Below, one piece after another: positions 49,293 through 57,594 of a stretch of 64,000 bases of DNA. The DNA is taken from the NCBI RefSeq assembly GCF_015352455.1, contig NZ_JADKPN010000006.1:1-64000 (forward strand), in the 5' to 3' direction. The first letter of the stretch is position 1, and the number at the start of each line of letters is the position of its first letter. The notes beneath the pieces were generated by a model. That model searched no databases, was not told the DNA's origin, and saw nothing but the letters and a program-made list of their open reading frames with translations. Made by a program: the position numbers and the translations under genes. The stretch comes from Nocardioides islandensis. Its GTDB lineage: Bacteria; Actinomycetota; Actinomycetes; Propionibacteriales; Nocardioidaceae.

Positions 49293-50122
49293 GAGGCCTC
49301 CGACGACCCGCTGTCACGCAGGATCTCGAGGATCCGCTCGTCCAGCCACTCACCGTCGGGGTCGGCGCGCATCTCGTAGTTCTCGGTGCCGACCCACGCG
49401 TTGAGGTCGGGGAAGCCGAGCGCCGTGACCTTCTCGTCGACCTCGCGCTTCTGCTCGTCGGTGAGCCAGACCTTCTCCTCCTCGGTCGAGGCGGTCAGGT
49501 ACAGGTCGTTGAGGTCCAGCAGCCGCGCGAGCTCGGTGACCGGGTCGACGTGGTCGTCGACGCGGAGGTCGACGGCGATGTCGTCGCCGCCGCCGTACCC
49601 AGCTCCCTCGCGCACGACGAGCAGTGCGGCCGACTGCCGCCCGCGCTTGTCGCCTCCCGCGTCGTCGCCGGCGGTCAGCGCCGCCAGCAGCCGGCGGGCC
49701 AGGGGAGCGTCGTCGTCGCTGTTCTGCCAGGCCGCCTCCATGGCCTGCACGACCTCCTCGCCGGCCAGGATGTTGCCCTGGATGGCGTACCCGTCCCCGG
49801 TCACCGACCCGGCCCACTCCATGCACGCCGGCCCCGTGTGGCTGGCCGCTCCGCCGTCCACGTCGACCAGCCCGACCTGGCGCGCGTCGCGGCCCGGGTC
49901 CTCCTCCAGCAACCGCTGCAGGGCGACCGACGCGGTGGCCCCGTCGTCGAGGTGCGCGAGCGCCTGCCCCTTGTACGCGACGTTGGCGTCGGCCTGGGTC
50001 GCGATCGCGCCGACACCGGCCACGGCCGCGGGGACGGCCGACCCGACCGCCAGGAACTTGGAGGCCACGGCCACGCCCCACGACTCCCCGTCGGCGGAGC
50101 GGGCCACGATCGAGAACGTCAT
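49289..50122 (-). CDS. DUF1028 family protein with C-terminal peptidoglycan-binding-like part
   Basis: 277 residues. The first 215 (MTFSIVARSADGESWGVAVASKFLAVGSAVPAA... LAHLDDGATASVALQRLL) are DUF1028, suspected to have an Ntn-hydrolase-like fold but of unproven activity. The tail (ARLLDLNDLYLTAS... TALGFPDLNAWVGTENYEMR) matches the extra domain commonly added in this family. It is the promoter-proximal gene of a pair with glpK. ATG 50122 is leaderless by TAGGGT at 50129-50134. Confidence 0.88.
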   Translation of the reverse strand: MTFSIVARSADGESWGVAVASKFLAVGSAVPAAVAGVGAIATQADANVAYKGQALAHLDDGATASVALQRLLEEDPGRDARQVGLVDVDGGAASHTGPACMEWAGSVTGDGYAIQGNILAGEEVVQAMEAAWQNSDDDAPLARRLLAALTAGDDAGGDKRGRQSAALLVVREGAGYGGGDDIAVDLRVDDHVDPVTELARLLDLNDLYLTASTEEEKVWLTDEQKREVDEKVTALGFPDLNAWVGTENYEMRADPDGEWLDERILEILRDSGSSEAS

Positions 50123-50128
50123 GGCGCG

Positions 50129-50134
50129 ACCCTA
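50129..50134 (-). promoter_or_regulatory. -10 element for the leaderless DUF1028-glpK operon
   Basis: TAGGGT on the minus strand six bases before the ATG at 50122. Confidence 0.5.
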
Positions 50135-50178
50135 GTGCGGCTCGCCCGGAACGGACTGCGCGGCCGCTCGCGGCGTCG

Positions 50179-50184
50179 TACCCT
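50179..50184 (+). promoter_or_regulatory. -10 element for the secreted unknown gene
   Basis: TACCCT 22 bp before the ATG, followed by a GAGCGAGGGGG ribosome site. Confidence 0.4.
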
Positions 50185-50206
50185 CCACAGGAGCGAGGGG
50201 GTCGTC

Positions 50207-51586
50207 ATGCGTCGAGCGTGGGTTCTGGTGGCGTCCGCCGCCCTGGTCACGGGCGTCCTCGCCCCCGGTCCCGCCGCGCGGGCCGGTGGTGGCGGGGACG
50301 GAACGGCGGACAAGCACGTCGTCCGGACCTACGGCGGGAAGCCGGTGGCCGTCGGCAGCAACCAGGTGCTCTTCCTGCGCTTCCAGGGTCGCGAGGGGGA
50401 CCGGGTGACCCTGGGTGGCGTGCACGTCGACCCGCTCATCAACTCACGTCAGCTGAAGCTCCTCGACGACCGGGAGACGCCGACGCGCGTCGCCATCGAC
50501 CCCGCCGGCTTCCTGAGACTGCCGTCCTCGGGCTGGTTCACCCTCCGCTACGACGGGGGACCGGGGCAGTACCTGCTGGAGCTCCTCCAGGTGCAGACGC
50601 TCCGTCCCGGCCACTCCGCGGTCGTGCGCGACCGCCGCGGGTTCGTCCGCGCATTCCGGGTCCTCACCCCGCGCGACGAGTTCCTCGGGGTCACCGGTCC
50701 CGACCTGGCCGCCGTCGTGGCGAAGGGCAAGGGTGGCAGCGACCTCGGGCACAGCGTGGTCATGGGTGCGGGGTTCGGCGTCCTCGGGTGGCGTTGGGGA
50801 GGAGCACCCCTGGCGCAGAGCCTGGCCGCACGCAACGGGGTCGTCGTGTACGTCCGGCACGGCCAGTCGGGCCGGGTGGCGGTCCGGCGGGCCCGGCCCG
50901 CGTCGACGGCGGTCGACGCCCCTCCGGCGGGCACCACGCGCTTCGGGACGGTCTCGACCGTCTCCTTCCACGGCCGGGCCGGCCGGCTCGTTCGCATCCA
51001 CGCACCTGGCGACCAGAGGGACCACCTCGCCTTTCCCGGTGCGGAGGACTCGTTCGGGCAGCGCTTCGTCCTGACCGGCCCCCGCAGCGGGTTCGTGGCG
51101 CCGGCGTTCACGGGCTGGGAGAACCGCGGCGTCCATCGCCTTCCGTACACCGGCCGGTACCGCGTCGTCTCGTTCCCGCGGACCCGCGCATTCCCTCCCC
51201 GGCAGGTCGAGGTCGACAGCCTCGTGGACGTGGGTGAGCTGCAGATCGACGGCCCACCGCTCCGGGTGGCCGCCCGGCCGGACGGCCGCTGGGCCGTCGC
51301 CTCGTTCGAGGGAGGGAACCTGGAGGGCTACCAGACCCTGACCGCGGAGAACGTCACGCTCTCCGACCCGTGGCTGGCCTACGCCGGACCGCTGACCTAC
51401 CCGTGTGAGGGGGACACGTCGGAGGGGTGCACGATCCTCGCGACGTTCGGGGAGATCGGCACCATGCCGGACCTCAACGGCTGGTCGGACGCCTTCTGCT
51501 GCGGGGACACCGTGCTCGTGGCGCCCGGCACGGGCACCGGCACCATCGACCTCCGGCTGACCTCGGCGCCGACGCCACCGGCCTGA
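50207..51586 (+). CDS. secreted protein of unknown function
   Basis: 459 residues with a Sec signal peptide (MRRAWVLVASAALVTGVLAPGPAARA). The mature part is Gly/Arg/Val-rich and beta-predicted, with LLELLQVQTLRPGHSAVVRD, WRWGGAPLAQSLAARNGVVVYVRHGQSGRV and a Cys-containing C-terminal stretch (YPCEGDTSEGCTILATFGE, DAFCCGDTVLV) that could hold disulfides. No family recognised. GC3 is strongly coding. It stands alone between an opposite-facing operon and the MFS gene. Confidence 0.75.
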   Translation: MRRAWVLVASAALVTGVLAPGPAARAGGGGDGTADKHVVRTYGGKPVAVGSNQVLFLRFQGREGDRVTLGGVHVDPLINSRQLKLLDDRETPTRVAIDPAGFLRLPSSGWFTLRYDGGPGQYLLELLQVQTLRPGHSAVVRDRRGFVRAFRVLTPRDEFLGVTGPDLAAVVAKGKGGSDLGHSVVMGAGFGVLGWRWGGAPLAQSLAARNGVVVYVRHGQSGRVAVRRARPASTAVDAPPAGTTRFGTVSTVSFHGRAGRLVRIHAPGDQRDHLAFPGAEDSFGQRFVLTGPRSGFVAPAFTGWENRGVHRLPYTGRYRVVSFPRTRAFPPRQVEVDSLVDVGELQIDGPPLRVAARPDGRWAVASFEGGNLEGYQTLTAENVTLSDPWLAYAGPLTYPCEGDTSEGCTILATFGEIGTMPDLNGWSDAFCCGDTVLVAPGTGTGTIDLRLTSAPTPPA

Positions 51587-51715
51587 CGAGGGCTGGGCGA
51601 CCGGGTCCGGGTGCGGTGCGACGGGCAGGGTCACCGTCCGTGCCACCGGCACCGTGCCGTCGGCCCGCGGCAAAGCGGTTGCCCTCGACCGGACTCGAGG
51701 TTGCACGATGGCAGC

Positions 51716-52975
51716 GTGCTGAACAGGTTGGCGTCCGGGTTGGGGTTCCCGCAGGTGGGTCACCACCGCCGCTTCGTGACGGCGATCGGCATCGACGCGG
51801 TCGGGTCCGGGATCTGGATGCCGGTGTCGATGATCTTCTTCCTGGCGACCACGCACCTGTCGCTCGTCCAGGTCGGGCTCGCGCTCTCGCTGTCGTCGCT
51901 GCTCTCCCTTCCGGCCGCCGTGCTGGTGGGTCAGCAGGTCGACCGGTTCGGCTCCAAGACGGTGCTCCAGGCGGGCAACCTGCTGCAGGGCGCGAGCTTC
52001 GTCCTGTACCCGTTCGCCGACCACGTCTGGTCGGTCGCGCTCGTCGTCAGCGCGTCGGTGATCGGGCGGACGGCGTTCTGGGGCTCGTACTCGCCCATGG
52101 TCACGCTCATCTCGCCGCCGGGGGAGCGGGAGAAGTGGTTCGGCTTCCTCGGCGCGATGCGCAACGCCGGGTTCGCCGTGGGCGGCGTGGTGGCCGGCGC
52201 CGCTCTCACCGTCGACGCGCTGTGGCTCTACTACGCGGTCGCGCTGCTGAACGCCGCGTCGTACCTGCTCTCCTTCGTGCTCCTCGCCGGCGTCGCCGCA
52301 CACGAGCCCGAGCGCGCGCCGCACGCGCACCCGTCCGAGGTCGTCGGCGGGTGGAGCACGGTCCTGCGCGACCGCGGGTACGCGTGGCTGGTCGGGACCA
52401 ACTTCACCTACGCGATGGCGTCGGCCGCGCTCAACGTGGCGATCCCGGTGTACGTCGTGGAGATGCTCGGGCTGCCCGGGTGGGTGTCCGCGACCGTGTT
52501 CGTCATCAACACGCTCATGATCGGCGTCGGCCAGGGACTGGTCGTCGTGCGGATGACCGGCGCCCTCCGGTCGCGGATCGTGGCGCTCGGGCTGCTGTGC
52601 TCGGCCGCGTCGTTCGTGGTCCTGCTCGCCGCCGAACGCCTCGGCGTCGTGGCGGCCGTCGCCGTCGTGCTCGCGGGCGCCGTGGTCTACACGCTCGGCG
52701 AGCTGATCTCCGGACCGGTGCTCGCGACCCTGGCCGCGGAGTCACCGCCGGCCGCGCTGAGGGGCCGGTACCTCGCGACGTACCAGCTCTCCTGGAACGT
52801 CGCCACCGGCGTCGCCCCGCTGCTGTACGCCTGGCTGCTCGACCGCGGCACCGGGCCGGCGTGGCTGGGCATGGCCGCGATCGCGCTCGCCGGGGCCGCG
52901 GCGACGGTACCGATGCGACGGCGGCTGGACCACGCGGACCGCGTGGTCACCAACCGGGCCGAGGTCGCTACCTAG
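51716..52975 (+). CDS. MFS transporter
   Basis: 419 residues with twelve predicted helices, loop 2-3 motif VGQQVDRFGSKTVLQAGN of the major facilitator type and a second similar segment in the other half. It looks like a drug/proton or metabolite efflux carrier; the substrate cannot be told. GTG 51716 has a CACGAT hexamer 6 nt upstream, so it may be leaderless. Ends overlap the following opposite gene by 8 bp. Confidence 0.88.
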   Translation: MLNRLASGLGFPQVGHHRRFVTAIGIDAVGSGIWMPVSMIFFLATTHLSLVQVGLALSLSSLLSLPAAVLVGQQVDRFGSKTVLQAGNLLQGASFVLYPFADHVWSVALVVSASVIGRTAFWGSYSPMVTLISPPGEREKWFGFLGAMRNAGFAVGGVVAGAALTVDALWLYYAVALLNAASYLLSFVLLAGVAAHEPERAPHAHPSEVVGGWSTVLRDRGYAWLVGTNFTYAMASAALNVAIPVYVVEMLGLPGWVSATVFVINTLMIGVGQGLVVVRMTGALRSRIVALGLLCSAASFVVLLAAERLGVVAAVAVVLAGAVVYTLGELISGPVLATLAAESPPAALRGRYLATYQLSWNVATGVAPLLYAWLLDRGTGPAWLGMAAIALAGAAATVPMRRRLDHADRVVTNRAEVAT

Positions 52976-53306
52976 CGCCGACCAGGTCGAACTGGCCCTC
53001 GAACTGGTCGAGGTCGGCCTGGGCGTGCGCCTCGTACTGCGGGGTGCCGTCCTCGGACTCCATCCGGTTGAGCCGGAGACGGACGAGGTAGTCGCCCACC
53101 CGGCTCAGGTGCGTGCCGTTGCGCACGTCCGTGCCCTCCGCGCCGCTGAGCAGGGCGCGGAAGAAGACCTTGCCGCCGCGGCGGTCGGGCAGCACCTGGT
53201 CCAGGCGCAGCCGGGTGGCCGAGTGACCCGACCCGATGACGATGACGTCCTGGCCGGTGACGGCCGTGAGGTCGGTGAACGACGGTACGGCGCAGACGAG
53301 TGACAT
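52968..53306 (-). CDS. small conserved hypothetical protein
   Basis: 112 residues, beta-rich: FTDLTAVTGQDVIVIGSGHSATRLRLDQVLPDR and GGKVFFRALLSGAEGTDVRNGTHLSRVGDYLVRLRLNRM. No signal peptide, helix or catalytic motif. Possibly a compact beta-barrel similar to uncharacterised proteins of actinobacterial secretion clusters; not certain. The plus strand beyond it (53307-53534) contains only the pfk promoter region. Confidence 0.6.
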   Translation of the reverse strand: MSLVCAVPSFTDLTAVTGQDVIVIGSGHSATRLRLDQVLPDRRGGKVFFRALLSGAEGTDVRNGTHLSRVGDYLVRLRLNRMESEDGTPQYEAHAQADLDQFEGQFDLVGAR

Positions 53307-53484
53307 GATCCCCCCAGATCATCCCCAAGCGGATCCCCCCGGATCCACGCCGCAAGACTGCCAGATCGGTGGTGATCGCGGGGCATTTCGACGGGATCGG
53401 TCCAGACCGGCTCCGCCCCCCATGCCGCCGGCCGCGTCCCCGGTCCACCCGCCGGGACACCTGGCAGGGCACCGGTGACTGCTC

Positions 53485-53490
53485 TAGGCT
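53485..53490 (+). promoter_or_regulatory. -10 element upstream of the phosphofructokinase gene
   Basis: TAGGCT; leader of about 37 nt with AAGGAGAG before the ATG. Confidence 0.45.
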
Positions 53491-53534
53491 CGACAGGCCC
53501 CTGGAACGATCCAATCAAGGAGAGATGGCCTCAC

Positions 53535-54563
53535 ATGAAGGTCGGAGTGCTCACCGGAGGCGGGGACTGTCCCGGCCTCAACGCCGTCATCCGCGCCGTG
53601 GTCCGCAAGGGCGTGACCGTGCACGGCTTCGACTTCGTCGGCTACCGCGACGGCTGGAAGGGCCCGCTCGAGGGCCTGACCATGAACCTCGGCATCAAGC
53701 AGTGCCGCGGGATCCTGCCGCGCGGCGGCACCATCCTGGGCTCCAGCCGCACCAACCCGTTCAAGATCGACGGCGGCGTGGAGCGCATCAAGGACAACCT
53801 GGCGGCCGAGGGCGTCGGCGCCCTGGTCGCGATCGGCGGCGAGGACACCCTGGGGGTGGCCACCCAGCTGGCCGACCTGGGCGTGAACGTCGTCGGGGTG
53901 CCCAAGACGATCGACAACGACCTGTCCGGCACCGACTTCACCTTCGGCTTCGACACCGCGGTCAACATCGCCACCGAGGCCATCGACCGGCTGCACACCA
54001 CCGCCGAGTCGCACCACCGGGTGCTCGTGGTGGAGGTGATGGGCCGGCACGCCGGCTGGATCGCGCTGCACTCCGGCATCGCCGGCGGCGCCAGCACCGT
54101 GCTCATTCCCGAGCAGCCCTTCGACATCGACGCGGTCTGCGAGCACGTCAAGAGGCGCTTCGAGACGCAGTACGCCCCGATCATCGTGGTCGCCGAGGGT
54201 GCCGTCCCGGCCGAGGGCGGCGACATGACGTTGGTGTCCCAGGAGCTCGACTCATTCGGGCACGTCCGCCTCGGCGGCATCGGCGACCGGCTGGCCGCCG
54301 AGATCGAGCAGCGCACCGGCGCCGAGTCCCGCGCCGTGGTGCTGGGCCACATCCAGCGCGGCGGCACGCCGACGGCGTTCGACCGCTGGCTGGCCACCCG
54401 CTTCGGGCTGCACGCGATCGACGCGGTCGCCGACGGCGACTTCGGCGTGATGGTCGCGCTGCGCGGCAAGAATATCGAGCGGGTGAAGCTCATCGAGGGC
54501 ACCGGCGAGCTCAAGCTGGTGAGCCCCGCCGAATATGCGGAGGCCGAGGTCTTCTTCGGCTAG
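53535..54563 (+). CDS. 6-phosphofructokinase, predicted PPi-dependent
   Basis: 342 residues of the PFK-A fold: LTGGGDCPGLNAVIR, IGGEDTLGVA, PKTIDNDLSGTD, VEVMGRHAGWIA, HIQRGGTPTAFDR. Residue 104 is Asp and 124 is Lys (counted from ATG). In characterised enzymes Gly at 104 goes with ATP use, and Asp104 with Lys124 with pyrophosphate use, as in the Amycolatopsis PPi enzyme. Hence it probably converts fructose 6-phosphate reversibly with PPi. ATG 53535 follows AAGGAGAG. Confidence 0.9.
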   Translation: MKVGVLTGGGDCPGLNAVIRAVVRKGVTVHGFDFVGYRDGWKGPLEGLTMNLGIKQCRGILPRGGTILGSSRTNPFKIDGGVERIKDNLAAEGVGALVAIGGEDTLGVATQLADLGVNVVGVPKTIDNDLSGTDFTFGFDTAVNIATEAIDRLHTTAESHHRVLVVEVMGRHAGWIALHSGIAGGASTVLIPEQPFDIDAVCEHVKRRFETQYAPIIVVAEGAVPAEGGDMTLVSQELDSFGHVRLGGIGDRLAAEIEQRTGAESRAVVLGHIQRGGTPTAFDRWLATRFGLHAIDAVADGDFGVMVALRGKNIERVKLIEGTGELKLVSPAEYAEAEVFFG

Positions 54564-54573
54564 ACAGTCCCGC

Positions 54574-55986
54574 ATGGCACCATTCGCGCGCGGCGTCTGG
54601 CTGGTCGCCGGCGTCGTCGCGGTGGTGCTCACCGCGTGCTCGCCGTTCTACGGCTGGGAGCGCGACGAGCTGTACTTCGCCATGCTCCCGCCCGCCTGGG
54701 GGTACGTCGACCAGCCGCCGCTCGTCCCGCTGGTCGCCCACGCGCTCGGCGCGAGCGTCGTGCTGCTGCGCGTCCCGGCGACGCTGTGCGCCGCCGCCTC
54801 CGTGGTCGTGCTCGGCCTGCTGGTCCGCGAGCTCGGCGGCGACCGGCGCGCGCAGGTGTTCGCCGCCGTCGCGTACGCCGGCACCGCGGCCTGCCTGAAC
54901 TTCGGCCACGTGCTGCTGACCTCGACCCCGGAGCTGGTGACCTGGCCGCTGGTCTGCTGGCTGGTGGTGCGGGCCGAGCTGCGCGACCGGCCGCGGCTGT
55001 GGCTGGTCGCCGGGGTGGTGGCCGGCCTGGCGGCGTACGTGAAGCTGCTGGTCGCCGTGCTCCTGGTCGGCATCGTCGTGGGGCTGCTCGTCGCCGGTCC
55101 CCGCTCGCGGCTGCGGTCGCCGCACGTGCTCGGCGGTGGCCTCCTCGCGGTCCTGGTGACGCTGCCCAACCTCGTCTACCAGTCCACCCACGACCTCCCG
55201 CAGCTGCGGATGGGCGCCGCTCTGAGCGAGCACAACGCGGGCGAGGTGCGGTGGTTCATGTGGGTGTTCCTGCTGATCGTGCTCGGGCCGCCGCTCGTCT
55301 GGGTGTGGGTGCGCGGGATCGTGGAGCTGTGGCGGCGCCCGGAGTGGCGGCCGGTGCGGTTCCTGGTGCCGGCGTTCGCCGTCGTCGTGCTGTTCACGTT
55401 CGTGGGCGGGAGCCAGCCGCACTACCCGACGTTCCTGCTCGTGGTGCTGTTCGCGGCCGGCTGCGCCGCCGGGGTCCGGCTCGCCTGGCCCTGGCTGGCG
55501 CTCAACACGGCCGTCTCCGCGGTGATCTCGCTGCCGCTGCTCCCGCTGTCGGTCCTCGGCAGCACGCCCGTGCCGGGCATCAACCTGCTGGCGGCCGACT
55601 CCGTCGGCTGGCCCGAGTACGTCGACCAGGTCGAGGCGGCGTACGCCGCGCTGCCGGCGGACGAGCGCGCCGGGGCAGTGGTGCTGGCGAGCAACTACGG
55701 CGAGGCCGGCGCCCTCGTCCGGCTCGGTGAGGGGCTGCCCGCGGTGTACTCGGGTCACAACAGCCTGGCCGACCTCGGCCGGCCCCCGGACGGCACCGAC
55801 GTCGTCGTCGTGGTCGGCGGGCAGGTGGCCCTGCTGCGGTCGTGGTTCACCTCCTGCGAGGTGGTCGACCGGCTCGACAACGGGCACGACGTCGACAACG
55901 AGGAGCAGGGCCAGCCGGTCGCCGTGTGTCGCGGTCCGCTGCGGTCGTGGTCGGCGATCTGGGCGGACGTGCGGCACCTCGACTGA
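54574..55986 (+). CDS. GT39/ArnT-like membrane glycosyltransferase
   Basis: 470 residues with about ten helices. The first loop WERDELYFAMLPPAWGYVDQPPLVPLVAH is the ArnT/PMT signature (acidic pair and DQPP), followed by TSTPELVTWPLVCW and NFGHVLLTSTP. It should transfer a sugar from a polyprenyl phosphate to a protein or lipid outside the membrane. It closely follows pfk (10 bp) and may be co-transcribed. The C-terminal 150 residues are a soluble domain. Confidence 0.85.
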   Translation: MAPFARGVWLVAGVVAVVLTACSPFYGWERDELYFAMLPPAWGYVDQPPLVPLVAHALGASVVLLRVPATLCAAASVVVLGLLVRELGGDRRAQVFAAVAYAGTAACLNFGHVLLTSTPELVTWPLVCWLVVRAELRDRPRLWLVAGVVAGLAAYVKLLVAVLLVGIVVGLLVAGPRSRLRSPHVLGGGLLAVLVTLPNLVYQSTHDLPQLRMGAALSEHNAGEVRWFMWVFLLIVLGPPLVWVWVRGIVELWRRPEWRPVRFLVPAFAVVVLFTFVGGSQPHYPTFLLVVLFAAGCAAGVRLAWPWLALNTAVSAVISLPLLPLSVLGSTPVPGINLLAADSVGWPEYVDQVEAAYAALPADERAGAVVLASNYGEAGALVRLGEGLPAVYSGHNSLADLGRPPDGTDVVVVVGGQVALLRSWFTSCEVVDRLDNGHDVDNEEQGQPVAVCRGPLRSWSAIWADVRHLD

Positions 55987-56070
55987 GGGGCGCCTGGGGT
56001 GGTGGGTGGCACCCCACCCGGATCTGGGTCACGATGTGGCCACCTGTCACTCGGAACCAGGGAGCCGCGC

Positions 56071-57525
56071 ATGAGCACGACGCAGACCGCCACACCCGAA
56101 CGGGACGTCAACGGCCCGGAACCGGACCTCAAGCGGGTGATGGGGCCGAAGCTCCTGTTGCTCTTCGTGGTCGGGGACATCCTCGGAGCCGGCGTCTACG
56201 CCGTGACCGGCCAGCTGGTCGGCGTGGTCGGGGGCATCGCCTGGCTGCCGTTCCTGGTGGCCTTCGTGGTCGCCACGCTGACCGCCCTCTCGTACCTCGA
56301 GCTGGTCACGAAGTACCCCCAGGCCGCCGGCGCCGCGCTCTACACGCACAAGGCGTTCGGCATCCACTTCGTCACGTTCCTGGTGGCGTTCGCGGTGATC
56401 TGCTCGGGCATCGCCAGCGCGTCGACCTCCTCGAACGTGCTCGCCCAGAACTTCACCGGCGGCCTGCTCGTCAACGACTGGATCGGGTCGGAGGCCAGCA
56501 CCGGCGTGAACACCGCCATCGCCCTGGCGTTCATGATCGTGCTCGCGCTGGTCAACCTGCGCGGCGTGGGCGAGTCGGTGAAGTTCAACGTCGTGCTCAC
56601 CCTCGTCGAGATCACCGCGCTGGCGATCGTGATCGGCGTCGGCTTCTTCGCGATGGCCCAGGGCGACGCGGACTTCAGCCGCGTCACGACGTTCGAGGAC
56701 TCCGGCGAGAAGGGCCTGTTCCTCGCCGTCACCGCGGCCACGTCCATCGCGTTCTTCGCGATGGTGGGCTTCGAGGACTCGGTGAACATGGTCGAGGAGA
56801 CCCAGGAGCCCGAGCGGATCTTCCCCCGGACCATGCTCACCGGCCTGGGCATCGCGGTGATCATCTACATGCTCGTCGCCGTGTCCTGCGTGGCGATCCT
56901 GACCTCCGACCAGATGGGGGAGGCACCCGAGGGTGGCGTCCTCCTCGAGGTGGTCAAGGTCGGCGCCCCGGACATCCCGATCGACCGGATCTTCCCGTTC
57001 CTGGCGGTCTTCGCGGTCGCCAACACCGCGCTGATCAACATGCTGATGGCCAGCCGGCTGCTCTACGGCCTGGCCCACCAGGACGTCCTGCCGCGCAGCC
57101 TGGGCAAGGTCTCGCCCCACCGCCGCGCGCCGTACATGGGCATCATCTTCAGCACGGCCCTCGCGCTGTGCCTGATCGTGTACGTCGCCTCGCGGGCCGA
57201 GGACGAGATCGTGCTCAACCTCTCGAGCGTGACCTCGTTGCTGCTGCTCTGCGTGTTCACGGTCGTGAACATCGCCTGCCTGGTCCTGCGCCGCGACACC
57301 GAGCACCGGAGCCGGTTCCGCTCGCCCGGCATCACCCCCGCGATCGCCGCGGTCCTGTGCGCGTTCCTGGTCGGGCCTTGGGTCGACCGCCCGGTCCTCA
57401 TCTACCAGATCGCGGGCGGGCTGATGCTGGTCGGCATCGTGCTGTGGGCGGTCACGTGGATGGTCAACCGCGGAGCCCGGGCGAAGAAGACGGGCTTCCG
57501 CGACATCGAGCACCTGGACGAGTAG
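56071..57525 (+). CDS. APC-family amino acid/polyamine permease
   Basis: 484 residues with twelve helices. The first helix has GDILGAGVYAVTGQL, the APC substrate motif, and helix 6 has FFAMVGFEDSVNMVEETQEPERIFPR, the family hallmark. Cationic amino acid or polyamine carrier; substrate not resolvable. ATG 56071 is chosen as start with GGGAG upstream; an earlier start at 55999 lacks family character. Confidence 0.9.
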   Translation: MSTTQTATPERDVNGPEPDLKRVMGPKLLLLFVVGDILGAGVYAVTGQLVGVVGGIAWLPFLVAFVVATLTALSYLELVTKYPQAAGAALYTHKAFGIHFVTFLVAFAVICSGIASASTSSNVLAQNFTGGLLVNDWIGSEASTGVNTAIALAFMIVLALVNLRGVGESVKFNVVLTLVEITALAIVIGVGFFAMAQGDADFSRVTTFEDSGEKGLFLAVTAATSIAFFAMVGFEDSVNMVEETQEPERIFPRTMLTGLGIAVIIYMLVAVSCVAILTSDQMGEAPEGGVLLEVVKVGAPDIPIDRIFPFLAVFAVANTALINMLMASRLLYGLAHQDVLPRSLGKVSPHRRAPYMGIIFSTALALCLIVYVASRAEDEIVLNLSSVTSLLLLCVFTVVNIACLVLRRDTEHRSRFRSPGITPAIAAVLCAFLVGPWVDRPVLIYQIAGGLMLVGIVLWAVTWMVNRGARAKKTGFRDIEHLDE

Positions 57526-57594
57526 CCCACCAGCGGGTGAGCCTCGGTACCACCACGGTTGCCGGGTGCCCCCGCAGGGCGGACGATCGTCGCC

